From positions 1 through 64,000 of the forward strand of contig CALQLA020000017.1 of assembly GCA_943331295.2 (NCBI GenBank): DNA of 64,000 bases. The letters run 5' to 3'. The notes beneath the pieces were generated by a model. It saw nothing but the letters and a program-made list of their open reading frames with translations, ran no database searches and was not told the origin of the DNA. Source of the stretch: Bordetella parapertussis (lineage in GTDB: Bacteria; Pseudomonadota; Gammaproteobacteria; Burkholderiales; Casimicrobiaceae). The first letter of the stretch is position 1. Every line of letters begins with the position of its first letter. A program made the translations under genes and the position numbers. Below, in pieces: positions 42,255-50,975 of this stretch.

Positions 42255-42347
42255 GCATAGCCGGTTGATCTTCCGGGAACGAGCCACAAGGTTCCCGCTT
42301 GGCGGCACCACGGTTCTCGCAGGTTGCGCTCCGCAAGGAGATGAGCG
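42255..42347 (+). promoter_or_regulatory. Likely expression platform of the riboswitch
   Basis: GGGAAC (42275-42280) pairs with GTTCCC (42291-42296), but no U-run follows, so it is not an intrinsic terminator. Just before the start codon two exclusive hairpins are possible: TTGCG-CTC-CGCAA (42324-42336), which leaves the ribosome-binding site open, or CTCC-GCAA-GGAG (42329-42340), which hides AAGGAG. This suggests control of translation (inference). Confidence 0.5.
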
Positions 42348-42878
42348 ATGACCGGCCGTACGACAGCGCGCACAGGGTTGCCAGGCATGCGCTTTCGCTG
42401 CGGTGATCGCCGCTCCGCACCCGCCAGCCTTAGCCGTCACCCCCCCTTCGCCTGCAGCCTCGCGCCTGCCGCGCACGGCTTCACGCTGGTCGAGATCCTG
42501 ATCGCGATCGCCGTGCTGACCATACTCGCCGCGATCGCGCTGCCGCAGTACAGCGCGTACACGCGGCGGGCGCAGCTTTCCGCCGCCTTCGAGAGCCTCG
42601 GCACCTATCGGATGCGGATGGAGCAGGCCTACCAGGACGGCGGCAACTACGGCGCGACCAATTGCGCGATCACGGCGCCCACGACCAGCACGTACTTCCA
42701 GTACACCTGCGCGCTGACCAACTCCGGCCAGGGCTTCACCGCGACCGCCACGGGCGTCAACATGATGGCGGGGTACACGTTCACGACCGACGCGGCCGGC
42801 GCCAATGCCACCACGGCCTACCCGGGCGGTACCGGACTGCCGGCCGCCTGCTGGTGGTCCCGGGTCGGAGACTGCTGA
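42348..42878 (+). CDS. pilE: Type IV pilin-like protein (PilE type)
   Basis: 176 aa. The class III prepilin signal is clear: AAHG/FTLVEILIAIAVLTILAA with cleavage after Gly44 and Glu at mature position 5 (residue 49). Two cysteine pairs are possible (C106/C121 and C168/C176); the last matches the C-terminal disulfide loop of pilins. The leader before Gly44 is 44 residues, far longer than normal. The start is set by AAGGAG 7 bases upstream. Met14 would give 31 residues but has no ribosome-binding site. It may be a minor pilin rather than the main subunit. First gene of the riboswitch-led operon; its stop overlaps the next start (TGATG). Confidence 0.88.
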   Translation: MTGRTTARTGLPGMRFRCGDRRSAPASLSRHPPFACSLAPAAHGFTLVEILIAIAVLTILAAIALPQYSAYTRRAQLSAAFESLGTYRMRMEQAYQDGGNYGATNCAITAPTTSTYFQYTCALTNSGQGFTATATGVNMMAGYTFTTDAAGANATTAYPGGTGLPAACWWSRVGDC

Positions 42879-43405
42879 TGCGCACCCGCGGCTTCACGCT
42901 GATCGAGATGATGGTGGTGATCGCCATCACCGGACTCCTGCTCGCCTCCGGCGCGCCGATGGTCGCGGAGATGCGCGCCAACAGCCAGATCCGCGGCGTC
43001 GCGGAGCAGGTGCGCGACGGCCTCAACACGGCACGGATGGAAGCGATCCGCCGCAACACGACGATCAACTTCGTTCCCAACGGCACGGGCTGGTCGGTGG
43101 TCGCGCCGGCGGTCGGCGCCACGGCGGCGGTCACGCTGGTCACGCGGACGCCCTATGCCGCGGAAAGCGCGTTCGCCGCGACCCCGAACACGACGCAGGC
43201 CACCACGCCCATCGCGTTCAACGGCAGCGGCCGGATCACGACCGCAGTGCCGTCGAACGTTTACACCATCCAGGTGACGCAGCCCGACGGCACCTGCGTC
43301 GCCGCCGGCGGCAACGTCCGCTGCCTCAACGTAAAAGCCCTCAAGGGCGGCGAGGTCCGGATGTGCGATCCGGCACAGGCCTCGTCGAAGCCCGAAGGAT
43401 GCTAG
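42878..43405 (+). CDS. fimT: Minor pilin of the GspH/FimT (FimU) type
   Basis: 175 aa. Short leader MRTRG followed by FTLIEMMVVIAITGLLLASG, so cleavage after Gly5 and Glu at mature position 5. The region QIRGVAEQVRDGLNTARMEA followed by IRRNTTINF is the GspH/FimT signature, and the C-terminal part is a beta-rich head with three cysteines. Such proteins initiate pilus assembly at the tip complex. The ATG overlaps the pilE stop by one base. pilV follows after 11 bp. Confidence 0.9.
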   Translation: MRTRGFTLIEMMVVIAITGLLLASGAPMVAEMRANSQIRGVAEQVRDGLNTARMEAIRRNTTINFVPNGTGWSVVAPAVGATAAVTLVTRTPYAAESAFAATPNTTQATTPIAFNGSGRITTAVPSNVYTIQVTQPDGTCVAAGGNVRCLNVKALKGGEVRMCDPAQASSKPEGC

Positions 43406-43416
43406 GAGCGACTCTC

Positions 43417-43881
43417 ATGCCCAGGATGCAAATGCAACGGACGCGCGCCCTGCCGCGCCGGCAACGCGGCTCGTCGCTGATCGAGGGCCTCGCCGCGCTC
43501 GTGATCTTCTCGTTCGGGATGCTGGGCCTCGCCGGGCTCAAGACCCAGATGATGCAGCAGTCCTCTCACGCCCAGCTGCGCGCGCAGGCGAGCTTCCTCG
43601 CGGAGGAGATCATCGGCCTTGCCACCGCCGACACGATCAACGTCGACTGCTACAGGATGACGTCGACGGGCCCCACGACCTGCAGCAACGCGGTCGCCAC
43701 CGCGGCCGTCAGCGAGTGGCGCACGCGGACGATGGCGGCGCTGCCCGGCGCGTCGTCGACGCCGCCGGTGGTCTCGTACGCGACGGACGGCACGTTCACG
43801 GTCACGCTGCTGTGGCAGAGGCCGCAGGAAACGATGCAGCACAACTACGTGTCGACGACCAACCTGTACCCGGGCAACTGA
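43417..43881 (+). CDS. pilV: Minor pilin PilV
   Basis: 154 aa. Basic leader MPRMQMQRTRALPRRQRG, then SSLIEGLAALVIFSFGMLGL; cleavage after Gly18 with Glu at mature position 5. The PilV pattern continues with LAGLKTQMMQQSSHAQLRAQ and ASFLAEEIIGL. TAGGAG lies 8 bases before the ATG. Small soluble head with one cysteine pair (DCYRMTSTGPTTCS). In other species it joins FimU, PilW and PilX in the minor-pilin complex below PilY1. Confidence 0.9.
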   Translation: MPRMQMQRTRALPRRQRGSSLIEGLAALVIFSFGMLGLAGLKTQMMQQSSHAQLRAQASFLAEEIIGLATADTINVDCYRMTSTGPTTCSNAVATAAVSEWRTRTMAALPGASSTPPVVSYATDGTFTVTLLWQRPQETMQHNYVSTTNLYPGN

Positions 43882-43882
43882 A

Positions 43883-44977
43883 ATGCGTGCAATGCGCCAG
43901 CAGCGCGGCTTTTCGATGATCGACCTGATGGTCGGGCTTTTCGTCGGCCTGCTGGTGTCGCTTGCCGTCTACGGCACCGCCTCGGTCGTCGGCGCGCAGC
44001 GGCGGACGAGCGTCAGCGGGAACGGGGCGATGGAATCGGGGATGGCGGCCGTCTACGCGATCCAGCACGACATCAAGTCGGCAGGTATCGGGGTCTGGGC
44101 AAACGGCCAGACGATATGCTCATCGATCAACATCTACCACAGCGGCACGATCGCAAACGGAACGTCGCTGGCGCCGGTGGTCATCACCCCGGGTTCCAGC
44201 GCCTCGGTGTCCGACCAGATCACCGTGGCCTACAGCGACTGGGTGCTGGCCAATAACGCCATCGAACTGACCTCCGGCATGTCCTCCGCGGTCGACGCCA
44301 TAACCGTCGGGAACGCGCGGGCTTTCACGGTCAATGATTTCGTGATCGTCGGCGACGCCAGCACGACGCTGCCCTGCACACTGATGCAGGTGACCGGCAA
44401 GAGCACCGCCGGCTTCGGGTTCGACGTGGCGCACGCCGCGGGTGCCTGGAACCCGGCCAATCCGGGTACGGCCTTCACCACGCCCGCGACCTACATGGCC
44501 GGTGCCGATGCTTTCGACCTCGGCCCGCCGCTGGCCGACGGCTCGCCGCGCCTCAACTGGACCACCTGGCGTATCAACGGCAACAACCTCGAGGCCCTCA
44601 ACCTGCTCACCAGCACCGCGGACGTCATCGCCAACGACATCGTCATGATTAAGGCCTATTACGGCACCAGCAACGGCTCGGCCCAGCAGATCGAGCAATG
44701 GGTTGCGGCCACCAATGCCTGGGCGAGCCCGCTCGACGCCACGCATATTTCCGCGATCCGCGCCATCCGGCTGGCAATCGTCGCCCGATCCCCGGTTGCG
44801 GAAAAGCCGTCGGTGATCGGCGGCAGTTGCGACGCGACGACGACCGCCCCGACGTCGTGGGCCGACGGACCGACGCTCGACCTGTCGGCCAACACGAGCT
44901 GGCAGTGCTACCGGTACCGCGTGTTCACGATCGTGGCGCCGCTCAAGAACGTGCTCTTCGGCGCAGGCGGCGTATGA
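43883..44977 (+). CDS. pilW: Minor pilin PilW
   Basis: 364 aa, normal for PilW. Leader MRAMRQQRG, then FSMIDLMVGLFVGLLVSLAV; cleavage after Gly9. Mature position 5 is Asp14, not the usual Glu. The large C-terminal beta-rich domain contains AIQHDIKSAGIGVW, DQITVAYSDW and a closing WQCYRYRVFTIVAPLKNVL that are typical of PilW heads. It starts 1 bp after pilV stops, and its stop overlaps the pilX start (ATGA). Confidence 0.9.
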   Translation: MRAMRQQRGFSMIDLMVGLFVGLLVSLAVYGTASVVGAQRRTSVSGNGAMESGMAAVYAIQHDIKSAGIGVWANGQTICSSINIYHSGTIANGTSLAPVVITPGSSASVSDQITVAYSDWVLANNAIELTSGMSSAVDAITVGNARAFTVNDFVIVGDASTTLPCTLMQVTGKSTAGFGFDVAHAAGAWNPANPGTAFTTPATYMAGADAFDLGPPLADGSPRLNWTTWRINGNNLEALNLLTSTADVIANDIVMIKAYYGTSNGSAQQIEQWVAATNAWASPLDATHISAIRAIRLAIVARSPVAEKPSVIGGSCDATTTAPTSWADGPTLDLSANTSWQCYRYRVFTIVAPLKNVLFGAGGV

Positions 44978-45540
44978 GCGCGCCGGGCCGCCCCGAGCGT
45001 GATTGCCGGAGTGCGCAGCACCAGCGCGGCGGCGCCCTGATGATCACGCTGATCGCGCTCGCGGTCCTGCTGGTCGCGGCCGTGTCGGTGCTGCGCTCCA
45101 CCGGCACCGCGAGCGCGATCGCGGCCAACACGGCGAGCAAGCAGGCCGCGGCCGAGGCCGCGGACACGGCGCTTCAGGCCGCGGCGGTCCGGCTCTCCGC
45201 GCTGACCGCGATCGACACCGACATCAGCGGCGCTTACTACGCCACGCAGCAGGCGGTCGACAGCAACGGCCTGCTGACGGTCAGCTGGACCGGCGTACCG
45301 GAGACCGTCGTCGGCAACTTCAAGGTGCAGTACCTGATCGATCGCCTCTGCGACGCCCCCCTGCCCGTCACCGACGCCGCGGTGCAGTGCTCGACGGCGC
45401 CGGCAGCGAGCGAGTCGACGAGCTTCCGCGTCGGCGCACCGCTTTACGTTCCCAAGACACCCGTCTTCTACCGGATGACGGCCCGCGTGGTCGGGCCGAA
45501 AAGCAGCGAAAGCTTCATCCAGGCCGTGGTGAGCAAATGA
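44974..45540 (+). CDS. pilX: Minor pilin PilX
   Basis: 188 aa. Leader MSAPGRPERDCRSAQHQRG, then GALMITLIALAVLLVAAVSV: the PilX form of the pilin helix, which lacks Glu5. Next come SVLRSTGTASAIAANTASKQ and AAAEAADTALQAA, the Ala-rich stretch that follows in PilX proteins. The ATG overlaps the pilW stop and the stop overlaps the pilY1 start, so the three are translationally linked. Confidence 0.87.
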   Translation: MSAPGRPERDCRSAQHQRGGALMITLIALAVLLVAAVSVLRSTGTASAIAANTASKQAAAEAADTALQAAAVRLSALTAIDTDISGAYYATQQAVDSNGLLTVSWTGVPETVVGNFKVQYLIDRLCDAPLPVTDAAVQCSTAPAASESTSFRVGAPLYVPKTPVFYRMTARVVGPKSSESFIQAVVSK

Positions 45541-48500
45541 CCGGAACTCTCATGAAAACCTCATTCCCGATACGCGCGGCGCTGTGCCTGCTGGCGCTGC
45601 AGATGGTCGCCGTGACCGCCCGCGGCGCGGCGACGGACATCTCGACGCTGCCGATGTCGTCGCAGGCGCAGTCGGCGACGCCGAACATGATCCTCGGCAT
45701 CGACGATTCGGGCTCGATGGACTTCGAGGTCCTGCTGCCGTCGACCGACGGCGCGCTGTGGTGGGACACGACCAACAAGCGGTTCTGGAGCGCCACCGGC
45801 GTCTTCAACGCCAACATCGGCAGCGGCTCCAGCTCGAGCTGGATCAAATACACCTATCTCTTTCCCAACGGCAGCGCGTCCGACGCGAGGCAGCTCACCG
45901 ACGGCACCAACGACCACTTCGCCATCCCGCCCATCCCGGCCTACGCCGCGCTGCGCAGCTCGGCGTACAACCCGATCTACTACAACTCGACGGTGACGTA
46001 CACGCCGTGGGTGCCGGCCTACATCAGCAGCGCGACGCGCACCTTCGCCGCATCGTCGACGACCGCGGCCCGCAGCCACCCCTGGTTCCCGACCACCGGC
46101 TCGGCGACGACGATGGACCTCACGACGACGCTGACCAACGCGACGGCGAACTGGACGTTCCGGATGTTCCCGGGCATGACCATTCCGGGAACCAACACGA
46201 TTGCGGGGATCACGCGCAAGAAGAGCGGCGCCGGCTCGTTCTCGGCCGGCACCACCACCGACTACCTGATCGTCTCGGGCGACAGCTACTACGACGTGGC
46301 GGTCCCTTACTACCCGGCGACGTTCTACGTCGTCGACGCCACCTGCACCGCCACCGGGCTCACCTGCGCCACGGCACCGGACGGCAAGAAACTGCGCCGG
46401 TACGAGATCAAGGCGGCGACCGCCAGCTACCCTTCGGGCCGCACGTACACCGCGGAAATGCAGAACTTCGCGAACTGGTACGCGTATTACCGGAAGCGCG
46501 ACCTGATGCTGTCGTCCGCAGCGGGCCAGGTGTTCCCGCAGATCAAGGGCCTGCGCGGCGGCACCGTGTTCTTCAACAACAACCAGCGCGTCACGATGTA
46601 CGACCTCGGCGCGACGTCCGACAGCGCGAACGTGCGGACGATGCTCGGCAACTTCTACTCGAACCCGTCGACCGGCGGCACCCCGATGCGGGTGACGCTC
46701 GACTACATCGGGCAGGAGTTCACGCGCGCCGGCGTCATCCAGTACGCATGCCAGCGCAACAACGCGTTCATCGTGACCGACGGCTACGCGAACACCGGCA
46801 GCACGACACCTCTCTCGTACAGCCAGAGCACGTGGATCACCGCCCGGCCGTTCACGACCACCACGGCGGGCACGCTGGCCGACATCGCCGCCGCGTACTA
46901 CACGCGCAATCCGCGGCCGGACCTCACCACGGGCATGCTGTCGATCGACCCGACCGACCCCTCCCCGGCCGCCGACAAGAACCCGAACCTGCACGTCAAC
47001 ACCTACGCGCTGACGCTGGGGGCGCTGGGCACGATCTACGGCACCGGCACGCCGACGGCCACCAACCCGTACCTCAACTACCCGACGTGGCCCACGCAGT
47101 CGAACAACTACGACCCGAGCGCCGTCGACGACCTGTGGCACGCGACGATCAATGGCCGCGGCTCGATGTTCACCGTCCGCGACTCGACGACCCTCGTGGC
47201 CACGCTGCGCCAGATCGTGTCCTCGATGCTGCTGCGCTCCGGCTCCGATTCGTCCGTGGCGGTGTCCAACGTCAACGTGCGCAACGGCGACAACACCGTC
47301 TACGTGTCGAGCTACAACGGGCAGTTCTGGAGCGGCGAGCTCGCCGCCTACCCGATCGACCTCACGACCGGCCAGGTGCTGATGAGCACCGCGACGCAGA
47401 TCTGGGAAGCCCGCGACCAGCTCACGGCCCGCACGCCCGCCAGCCGCAACATCGTCACCTACGACGGCACGGTCGGCGTGCCATTCCAGGTGGCAAGACT
47501 GTCGTCCACCTACCTCACCAAGCTCAACACGCCGAACGTGACGCCCGTCGACAACGCAGCGGTCGTCGCCTACCTGCGCGGCGATCGCACCGGCGAGAGC
47601 ACGACGTACCGGCAACGGTCGTCGCTGCTGGGCGACATCGTCAGCGCGCAGCCCACCGTCGTCAACGGCGCGATTTCAACCTACGACGACACCGGCTACG
47701 CTGCGTTCGCCGAGTCGATCGTCAGCAGGAAGCGCGCCGTCTATGCGGCCTCCAACGACGGGACGCTGCACGTGTTCGACGCGGGTGGCGGCAGCAACAA
47801 CGGCAACGGGGCGGAGCTTTGGGCCTATATTCCCGGGCTCCTCGCCGGCTCGCTCAACGCACTCACCAGCACCGCCTATTCTCACCAATTCATGGTCGAC
47901 GGCACGCCGGTCGTGGGCGACGTCTACACGAACAGCACATGGCGGACGATGCTGGTCGGCGGTTTCAACGCCGGCGGCAGCGGCTACTACGCGCTCGACA
48001 TCACGAATCCGACGCCGGCCATCGTGAATCCCGAGGTCGACATCGCGTCGAAGGTGATGTGGGAGTTCCCGAATTCCGCGACCGGCGCGACCGACCGGAA
48101 CAACATGGGCCTGAGCTTCGGCAAGCCGGTCATCGCCAAGGTCGCGTCCGGCAGCAAGTGGGTGGTGCTCGTCACGTCCGGCTACAACAACACGGCGGGC
48201 GACGGCAAGGGCCACCTGTACGTCCTGGACGCCGGGACCGGTGCGCTGATAAAGGACCTCGTGACCACAGCCGGAACCGGCGGCGCCGGCGGCACGCCAT
48301 CGAACCTCGGCCAGATTTCCGCCTTCGCCGCCACCCCGCAGACCGACGCGACGATCGACTACGTCTACGGCGGCGACCTGATGGGCAATGTCTGGCGCTT
48401 CGACCTCACCGGCGCGTCGAGCGCCTGGAACGTGAAGAAGATCGCGACGCTGGTCGACCCGTCGGGCGTGGCGCAGCCGGTCAGCACCGCACCCGAGCTC

Positions 48501-49097
48501 GTCGTTGCGCAGTACAAGCGGATGCTGATCGTCGGCACGGGCCTGCTCGTCGGCCAGAGCGACGTGGCCACGACCCAGGTCCAGTCGATCTATGCGCTGG
48601 TGGACGACCTCACGAGCGCGCCGACGATCGCCACGCCGCGCACCGCGCTGTACCACAAGACGGTCACGGTCGGCACCGGCGGCGTGCGCAACATCCCGTC
48701 CACGAGGGTCGACCTGGCGACCTGGAAAGGATGGTACTTCGACCTGCCGGGCAGCGGCGAACGGCTCTCCGACAACCTCAGCGCGGTGTTCGGCGCCGTC
48801 GTGTTCGCGACCAACCAGCCGTCGCCGACCGCCTGCAACGCGAAGAGCTACATCTACGTCGTCGACGTCACGCACGGCGGGCAGCTGGCCTCGGCCGGTT
48901 TCCTCCCCGGCGAAACGCCATGGACCGGCAAGGAACTCGGATCGACGTTCTCCGAGCAGCCGGTGATCGCGCTGCTGCCCAACGGCACCCTCGAGGCGCT
49001 GACCCACGGCTCCGACAATTCGCTCAGCGTCACCCGCCTGCCGATCTCGTTCTCGACCAAGCTGAAGCGGATCACGTGGAAGGAAGTGCTCCGCTAG
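45537..49097 (+). CDS. pilY1: Type IV pilus tip adhesin/assembly protein PilY1
   Basis: 1186 aa. After a signal peptide (MKTSFPIRAALCLLALQM, cleavage near ARGA) comes NMILGIDDSGSMDFEVL, a VWA-like MIDAS motif (residues 56-62, DxSxS). The C-terminal beta-propeller typical of PilY1 covers roughly residues 700-1150, with AVYAASNDGTLHVFDAGGG, TPVVGDVYTNSTWRTMLVGG and DYVYGGDLMGNVWRFDLTG. PilY1 sits at the pilus tip, promotes extension and adhesion, and in Pseudomonas signals surface contact. The calcium loop before the DYVYGGDL block keeps Asp937 and Asp941 but has lost other ligands. Start: ATG overlapping pilX (ATGA); ATG 45552 is an alternative. Last gene of the operon; the REP pair follows. 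Confidence 0.94.
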   Translation: MTGTLMKTSFPIRAALCLLALQMVAVTARGAATDISTLPMSSQAQSATPNMILGIDDSGSMDFEVLLPSTDGALWWDTTNKRFWSATGVFNANIGSGSSSSWIKYTYLFPNGSASDARQLTDGTNDHFAIPPIPAYAALRSSAYNPIYYNSTVTYTPWVPAYISSATRTFAASSTTAARSHPWFPTTGSATTMDLTTTLTNATANWTFRMFPGMTIPGTNTIAGITRKKSGAGSFSAGTTTDYLIVSGDSYYDVAVPYYPATFYVVDATCTATGLTCATAPDGKKLRRYEIKAATASYPSGRTYTAEMQNFANWYAYYRKRDLMLSSAAGQVFPQIKGLRGGTVFFNNNQRVTMYDLGATSDSANVRTMLGNFYSNPSTGGTPMRVTLDYIGQEFTRAGVIQYACQRNNAFIVTDGYANTGSTTPLSYSQSTWITARPFTTTTAGTLADIAAAYYTRNPRPDLTTGMLSIDPTDPSPAADKNPNLHVNTYALTLGALGTIYGTGTPTATNPYLNYPTWPTQSNNYDPSAVDDLWHATINGRGSMFTVRDSTTLVATLRQIVSSMLLRSGSDSSVAVSNVNVRNGDNTVYVSSYNGQFWSGELAAYPIDLTTGQVLMSTATQIWEARDQLTARTPASRNIVTYDGTVGVPFQVARLSSTYLTKLNTPNVTPVDNAAVVAYLRGDRTGESTTYRQRSSLLGDIVSAQPTVVNGAISTYDDTGYAAFAESIVSRKRAVYAASNDGTLHVFDAGGGSNNGNGAELWAYIPGLLAGSLNALTSTAYSHQFMVDGTPVVGDVYTNSTWRTMLVGGFNAGGSGYYALDITNPTPAIVNPEVDIASKVMWEFPNSATGATDRNNMGLSFGKPVIAKVASGSKWVVLVTSGYNNTAGDGKGHLYVLDAGTGALIKDLVTTAGTGGAGGTPSNLGQISAFAATPQTDATIDYVYGGDLMGNVWRFDLTGASSAWNVKKIATLVDPSGVAQPVSTAPELVVAQYKRMLIVGTGLLVGQSDVATTQVQSIYALVDDLTSAPTIATPRTALYHKTVTVGTGGVRNIPSTRVDLATWKGWYFDLPGSGERLSDNLSAVFGAVVFATNQPSPTACNAKSYIYVVDVTHGGQLASAGFLPGETPWTGKELGSTFSEQPVIALLPNGTLEALTHGSDNSLSVTRLPISFSTKLKRITWKEVLR

Positions 49098-49121
49098 CGC
49101 GGCGCGCCGTTGCGCCGTCAC

Positions 49122-49231
49122 GCAGCCCGGGTTGAGCGGACGCGAAACCCGGGCGGGCGCGGCAACGGGCGGATACGCGCGACACGGGGCACGATCCCCC
49201 CCGGGTTTCGCTGTCGCTCAACCCGGGCTAC
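49122..49231. repeat. REP-like inverted pair (copy C)
   Basis: Left unit 49122-49155 (GCAGCCCGGGTTGAGCG ... AAACCCGGGCG) and right unit 49198-49231, its inverse (CCCGGGTTTCGCT ... AACCCGGGCTAC), about 42 bp apart. The two could pair into one long hairpin between the convergent pilY1 and parA genes, where it may act as a transcription or mRNA-end barrier. Confidence 0.85.
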
Positions 49232-49240
49232 GGTTTCGCG

Positions 49241-49876
49241 TCAGCCCGAGGCGTGGCGCGCGATCCACCGCGTCAGCGGCCGCCACTGGTCCCAGTCCTG
49301 CTCGGCGCGCGAACGCGGCAGGTCGAACACCGTGGCGCCGTCGCGTGCGCAATGCACGTACACCTGCGTGTCGCGCAGGTGCGTGACCAGCGTGTGCGCC
49401 GAGGTGCCGAGGAACGCGTCGAGCTCGCCGGCGCTCTTGGTGCGGATGTCCACGCGCATCGCGACGAGCCCGACCGGCAGCGCGCCTTTCCTTACCTGCT
49501 TGTAGTCGGCGACCGCGGCCAGGAAGCGGCGCGTCGCCTCGATGTCGAACGCCGACGGCGACACCGGGACCAGCATCACGTCCGCCGCGCGCACCGCGTC
49601 GCGCAGGTCGTCGCCGGACAGCCCGGCCGGGCTGTCGACCACCATCCACTGCGGGTCGTAGCCCTTGAGGTCGCCCTTCTTCGCCCCGGGGTCGGAGCCG
49701 ATGATCGGCGGAAACAACGGCGGCCGCCGGGTGAGCCACTCGGAAGACGAGCGCTGCGGGTCGCGGTCGGCGAGCACCACGCGCTGCCGCTTGCCGGCGA
49801 GCCAGCCCGCGATGTTGGTGGCCAGCGTGGTCTTGCCGCTGCCGCCTTTCGGGTTGGCGACGAGTATCGTCTGCAT
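49241..49876 (-). CDS. Orphan ParA-family ATPase
   Basis: 211 aa. The deviant Walker [21 protein letters not shown] is intact, as are [13 protein letters not shown] and the Walker B area [15 protein letters not shown]. It is short and lacks the N-terminal DNA-binding part of plasmid ParA, like the small chromosomal ParA/MinD-type proteins that position cargo such as chemoreceptors, carboxysomes or conjugation machines. No parB, and no partner gene, is beside it. It is divergent from ttcA (103 bp) and convergent with pilY1. Its cargo is unknown; a link with the neighbouring pilus genes is speculation. Confidence 0.85.
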   Translation of the reverse strand: MQTILVANPKGGSGKTTLATNIAGWLAGKRQRVVLADRDPQRSSSEWLTRRPPLFPPIIGSDPGAKKGDLKGYDPQWMVVDSPAGLSGDDLRDAVRAADVMLVPVSPSAFDIEATRRFLAAVADYKQVRKGALPVGLVAMRVDIRTKSAGELDAFLGTSAHTLVTHLRDTQVYVHCARDGATVFDLPRSRAEQDWDQWRPLTRWIARHASG

Positions 49877-49979
49877 CGGTCCTGCCTCCCGGCGGCACGG
49901 GTCGAGGGCGCCCGGCTGCCTGCCGTCGTTATGCTACCATCCGCGCCTCGCTTTTCACCCCCGGCCCCCAGGATCCACG

Positions 49980-50945
49980 ATGGATGACGTCCCGACCGGC
50001 CGTTCGCCCCAGGGTGCCGCCGGCACCCCGGAAACCCCGCGCGCGCGCGACCCGCGGAAGGCCGAATTCGAGGCCAACAAGCTGAAGAAGCGGCTCCGCC
50101 GGCAGGTCGGCGAGGCGATCGGCGACTACGGCCTGATCGAAGCCGGCGACCGCGTGATGGTGTGCCTGTCCGGCGGCAAGGACAGCTACGGCCTGCTCGA
50201 CATCCTCCGCTCTCTGCAGGCCCGGTCCCCGGCGCCGTTCGAGATCATCGCCGTCAACCTGGACCAGAAGCAGCCCGGGTTCCCGGCCGACGTGCTCCCG
50301 CGCTATCTCGACGGCCTCGGCATCCCCTACCGGATCGCCGAGCAGGACACCTACAGCGTGGTCAGGCGGGTGCTGCCCGAGGGCGCCACGCTGTGCTCGC
50401 TGTGCTCGCGGCTGCGGCGGGGCGTGCTCTATCGCGTCGCGGGCGAGCTCGGCGCGACCAAGATCGCGCTCGGCCATCATCGCGACGACATCCTCGCGAC
50501 GTTCTTCCTCAACCTCTTCTTCGGCGGCAAGCTGAAGACGATGCCGCCCAAGCTCGTCTCCGACGACGGCCGGAACGTGGTGATCCGGCCGCTCGCCTAC
50601 GTCCGCGAACGCGATCTCGCGCGCTACGCGGACGTGATGCAGTTCCCGATCATCCCCTGCAACCTGTGCGGGTCGCAGGAGCACCTGCAGCGCCGGCAGG
50701 TCGGCGCAATGCTGCGCGACTGGGAACGGAACCATCCCGGCCGCATCGAGTCGATCTGCAACGCGCTCGGCACGGTCGTGCCGTCGCACCTGATGGACCG
50801 CGCGCTGTTCGACTTCGCGGCGGTGCAGGCGACCGGCAAGCCGGAGCCCGACGGCGACATCGGGTTCGACGTCGACTCGGCGCTGGAGCGCGCGACCGAC
50901 GCCGCGGCCGGCGCCGGCATCGTGATGATCCGGCCGAGGCAATGA
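49980..50945 (+). CDS. ttcA: tRNA 2-thiocytidine(32) synthetase
   Basis: 321 aa. It thiolates cytidine 32 in certain tRNAs with a [4Fe-4S] cluster. PP-loop [16 protein letters not shown] (residues 62-77), the cluster motifs [12 protein letters not shown] and [15 protein letters not shown], and [20 protein letters not shown] are all typical. The N-terminal 30 residues are a variable Pro-rich tail; the ATG at 49980 is chosen as the first methionine after a Shine-Dalgarno-poor leader (AGGATCCACG). Convergent with the GST gene, with 30 bp between them. Confidence 0.95.
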   Translation: MDDVPTGRSPQGAAGTPETPRARDPRKAEFEANKLKKRLRRQVGEAIGDYGLIEAGDRVMVCLSGGKDSYGLLDILRSLQARSPAPFEIIAVNLDQKQPGFPADVLPRYLDGLGIPYRIAEQDTYSVVRRVLPEGATLCSLCSRLRRGVLYRVAGELGATKIALGHHRDDILATFFLNLFFGGKLKTMPPKLVSDDGRNVVIRPLAYVRERDLARYADVMQFPIIPCNLCGSQEHLQRRQVGAMLRDWERNHPGRIESICNALGTVVPSHLMDRALFDFAAVQATGKPEPDGDIGFDVDSALERATDAAAGAGIVMIRPRQ

Positions 50946-50975
50946 CGCGACGCGAAGCCGCCCGCGTGCCGAAGA

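Noticed and set aside
42274..42297. Intrinsic terminator after the riboswitch
   Set aside because: The CGGGAAC/GTTCCCG stem is real, but only CTT follows it, so it lacks the U-run of a terminator.
42341..42406. Upstream 21-codon frame starting at ATG 42341 (MSDDRPYDSAHR...)
   Set aside because: AAGGAG abuts this ATG with no spacing, while it is ideally placed 7 bases before the pilE ATG at 42348. No conservation can be judged.
49241..49876. Plasmid or integrative-element partition locus
   Set aside because: There is no parB, parS-like repeat, replication or conjugation gene. The surroundings are ordinary chromosomal genes.
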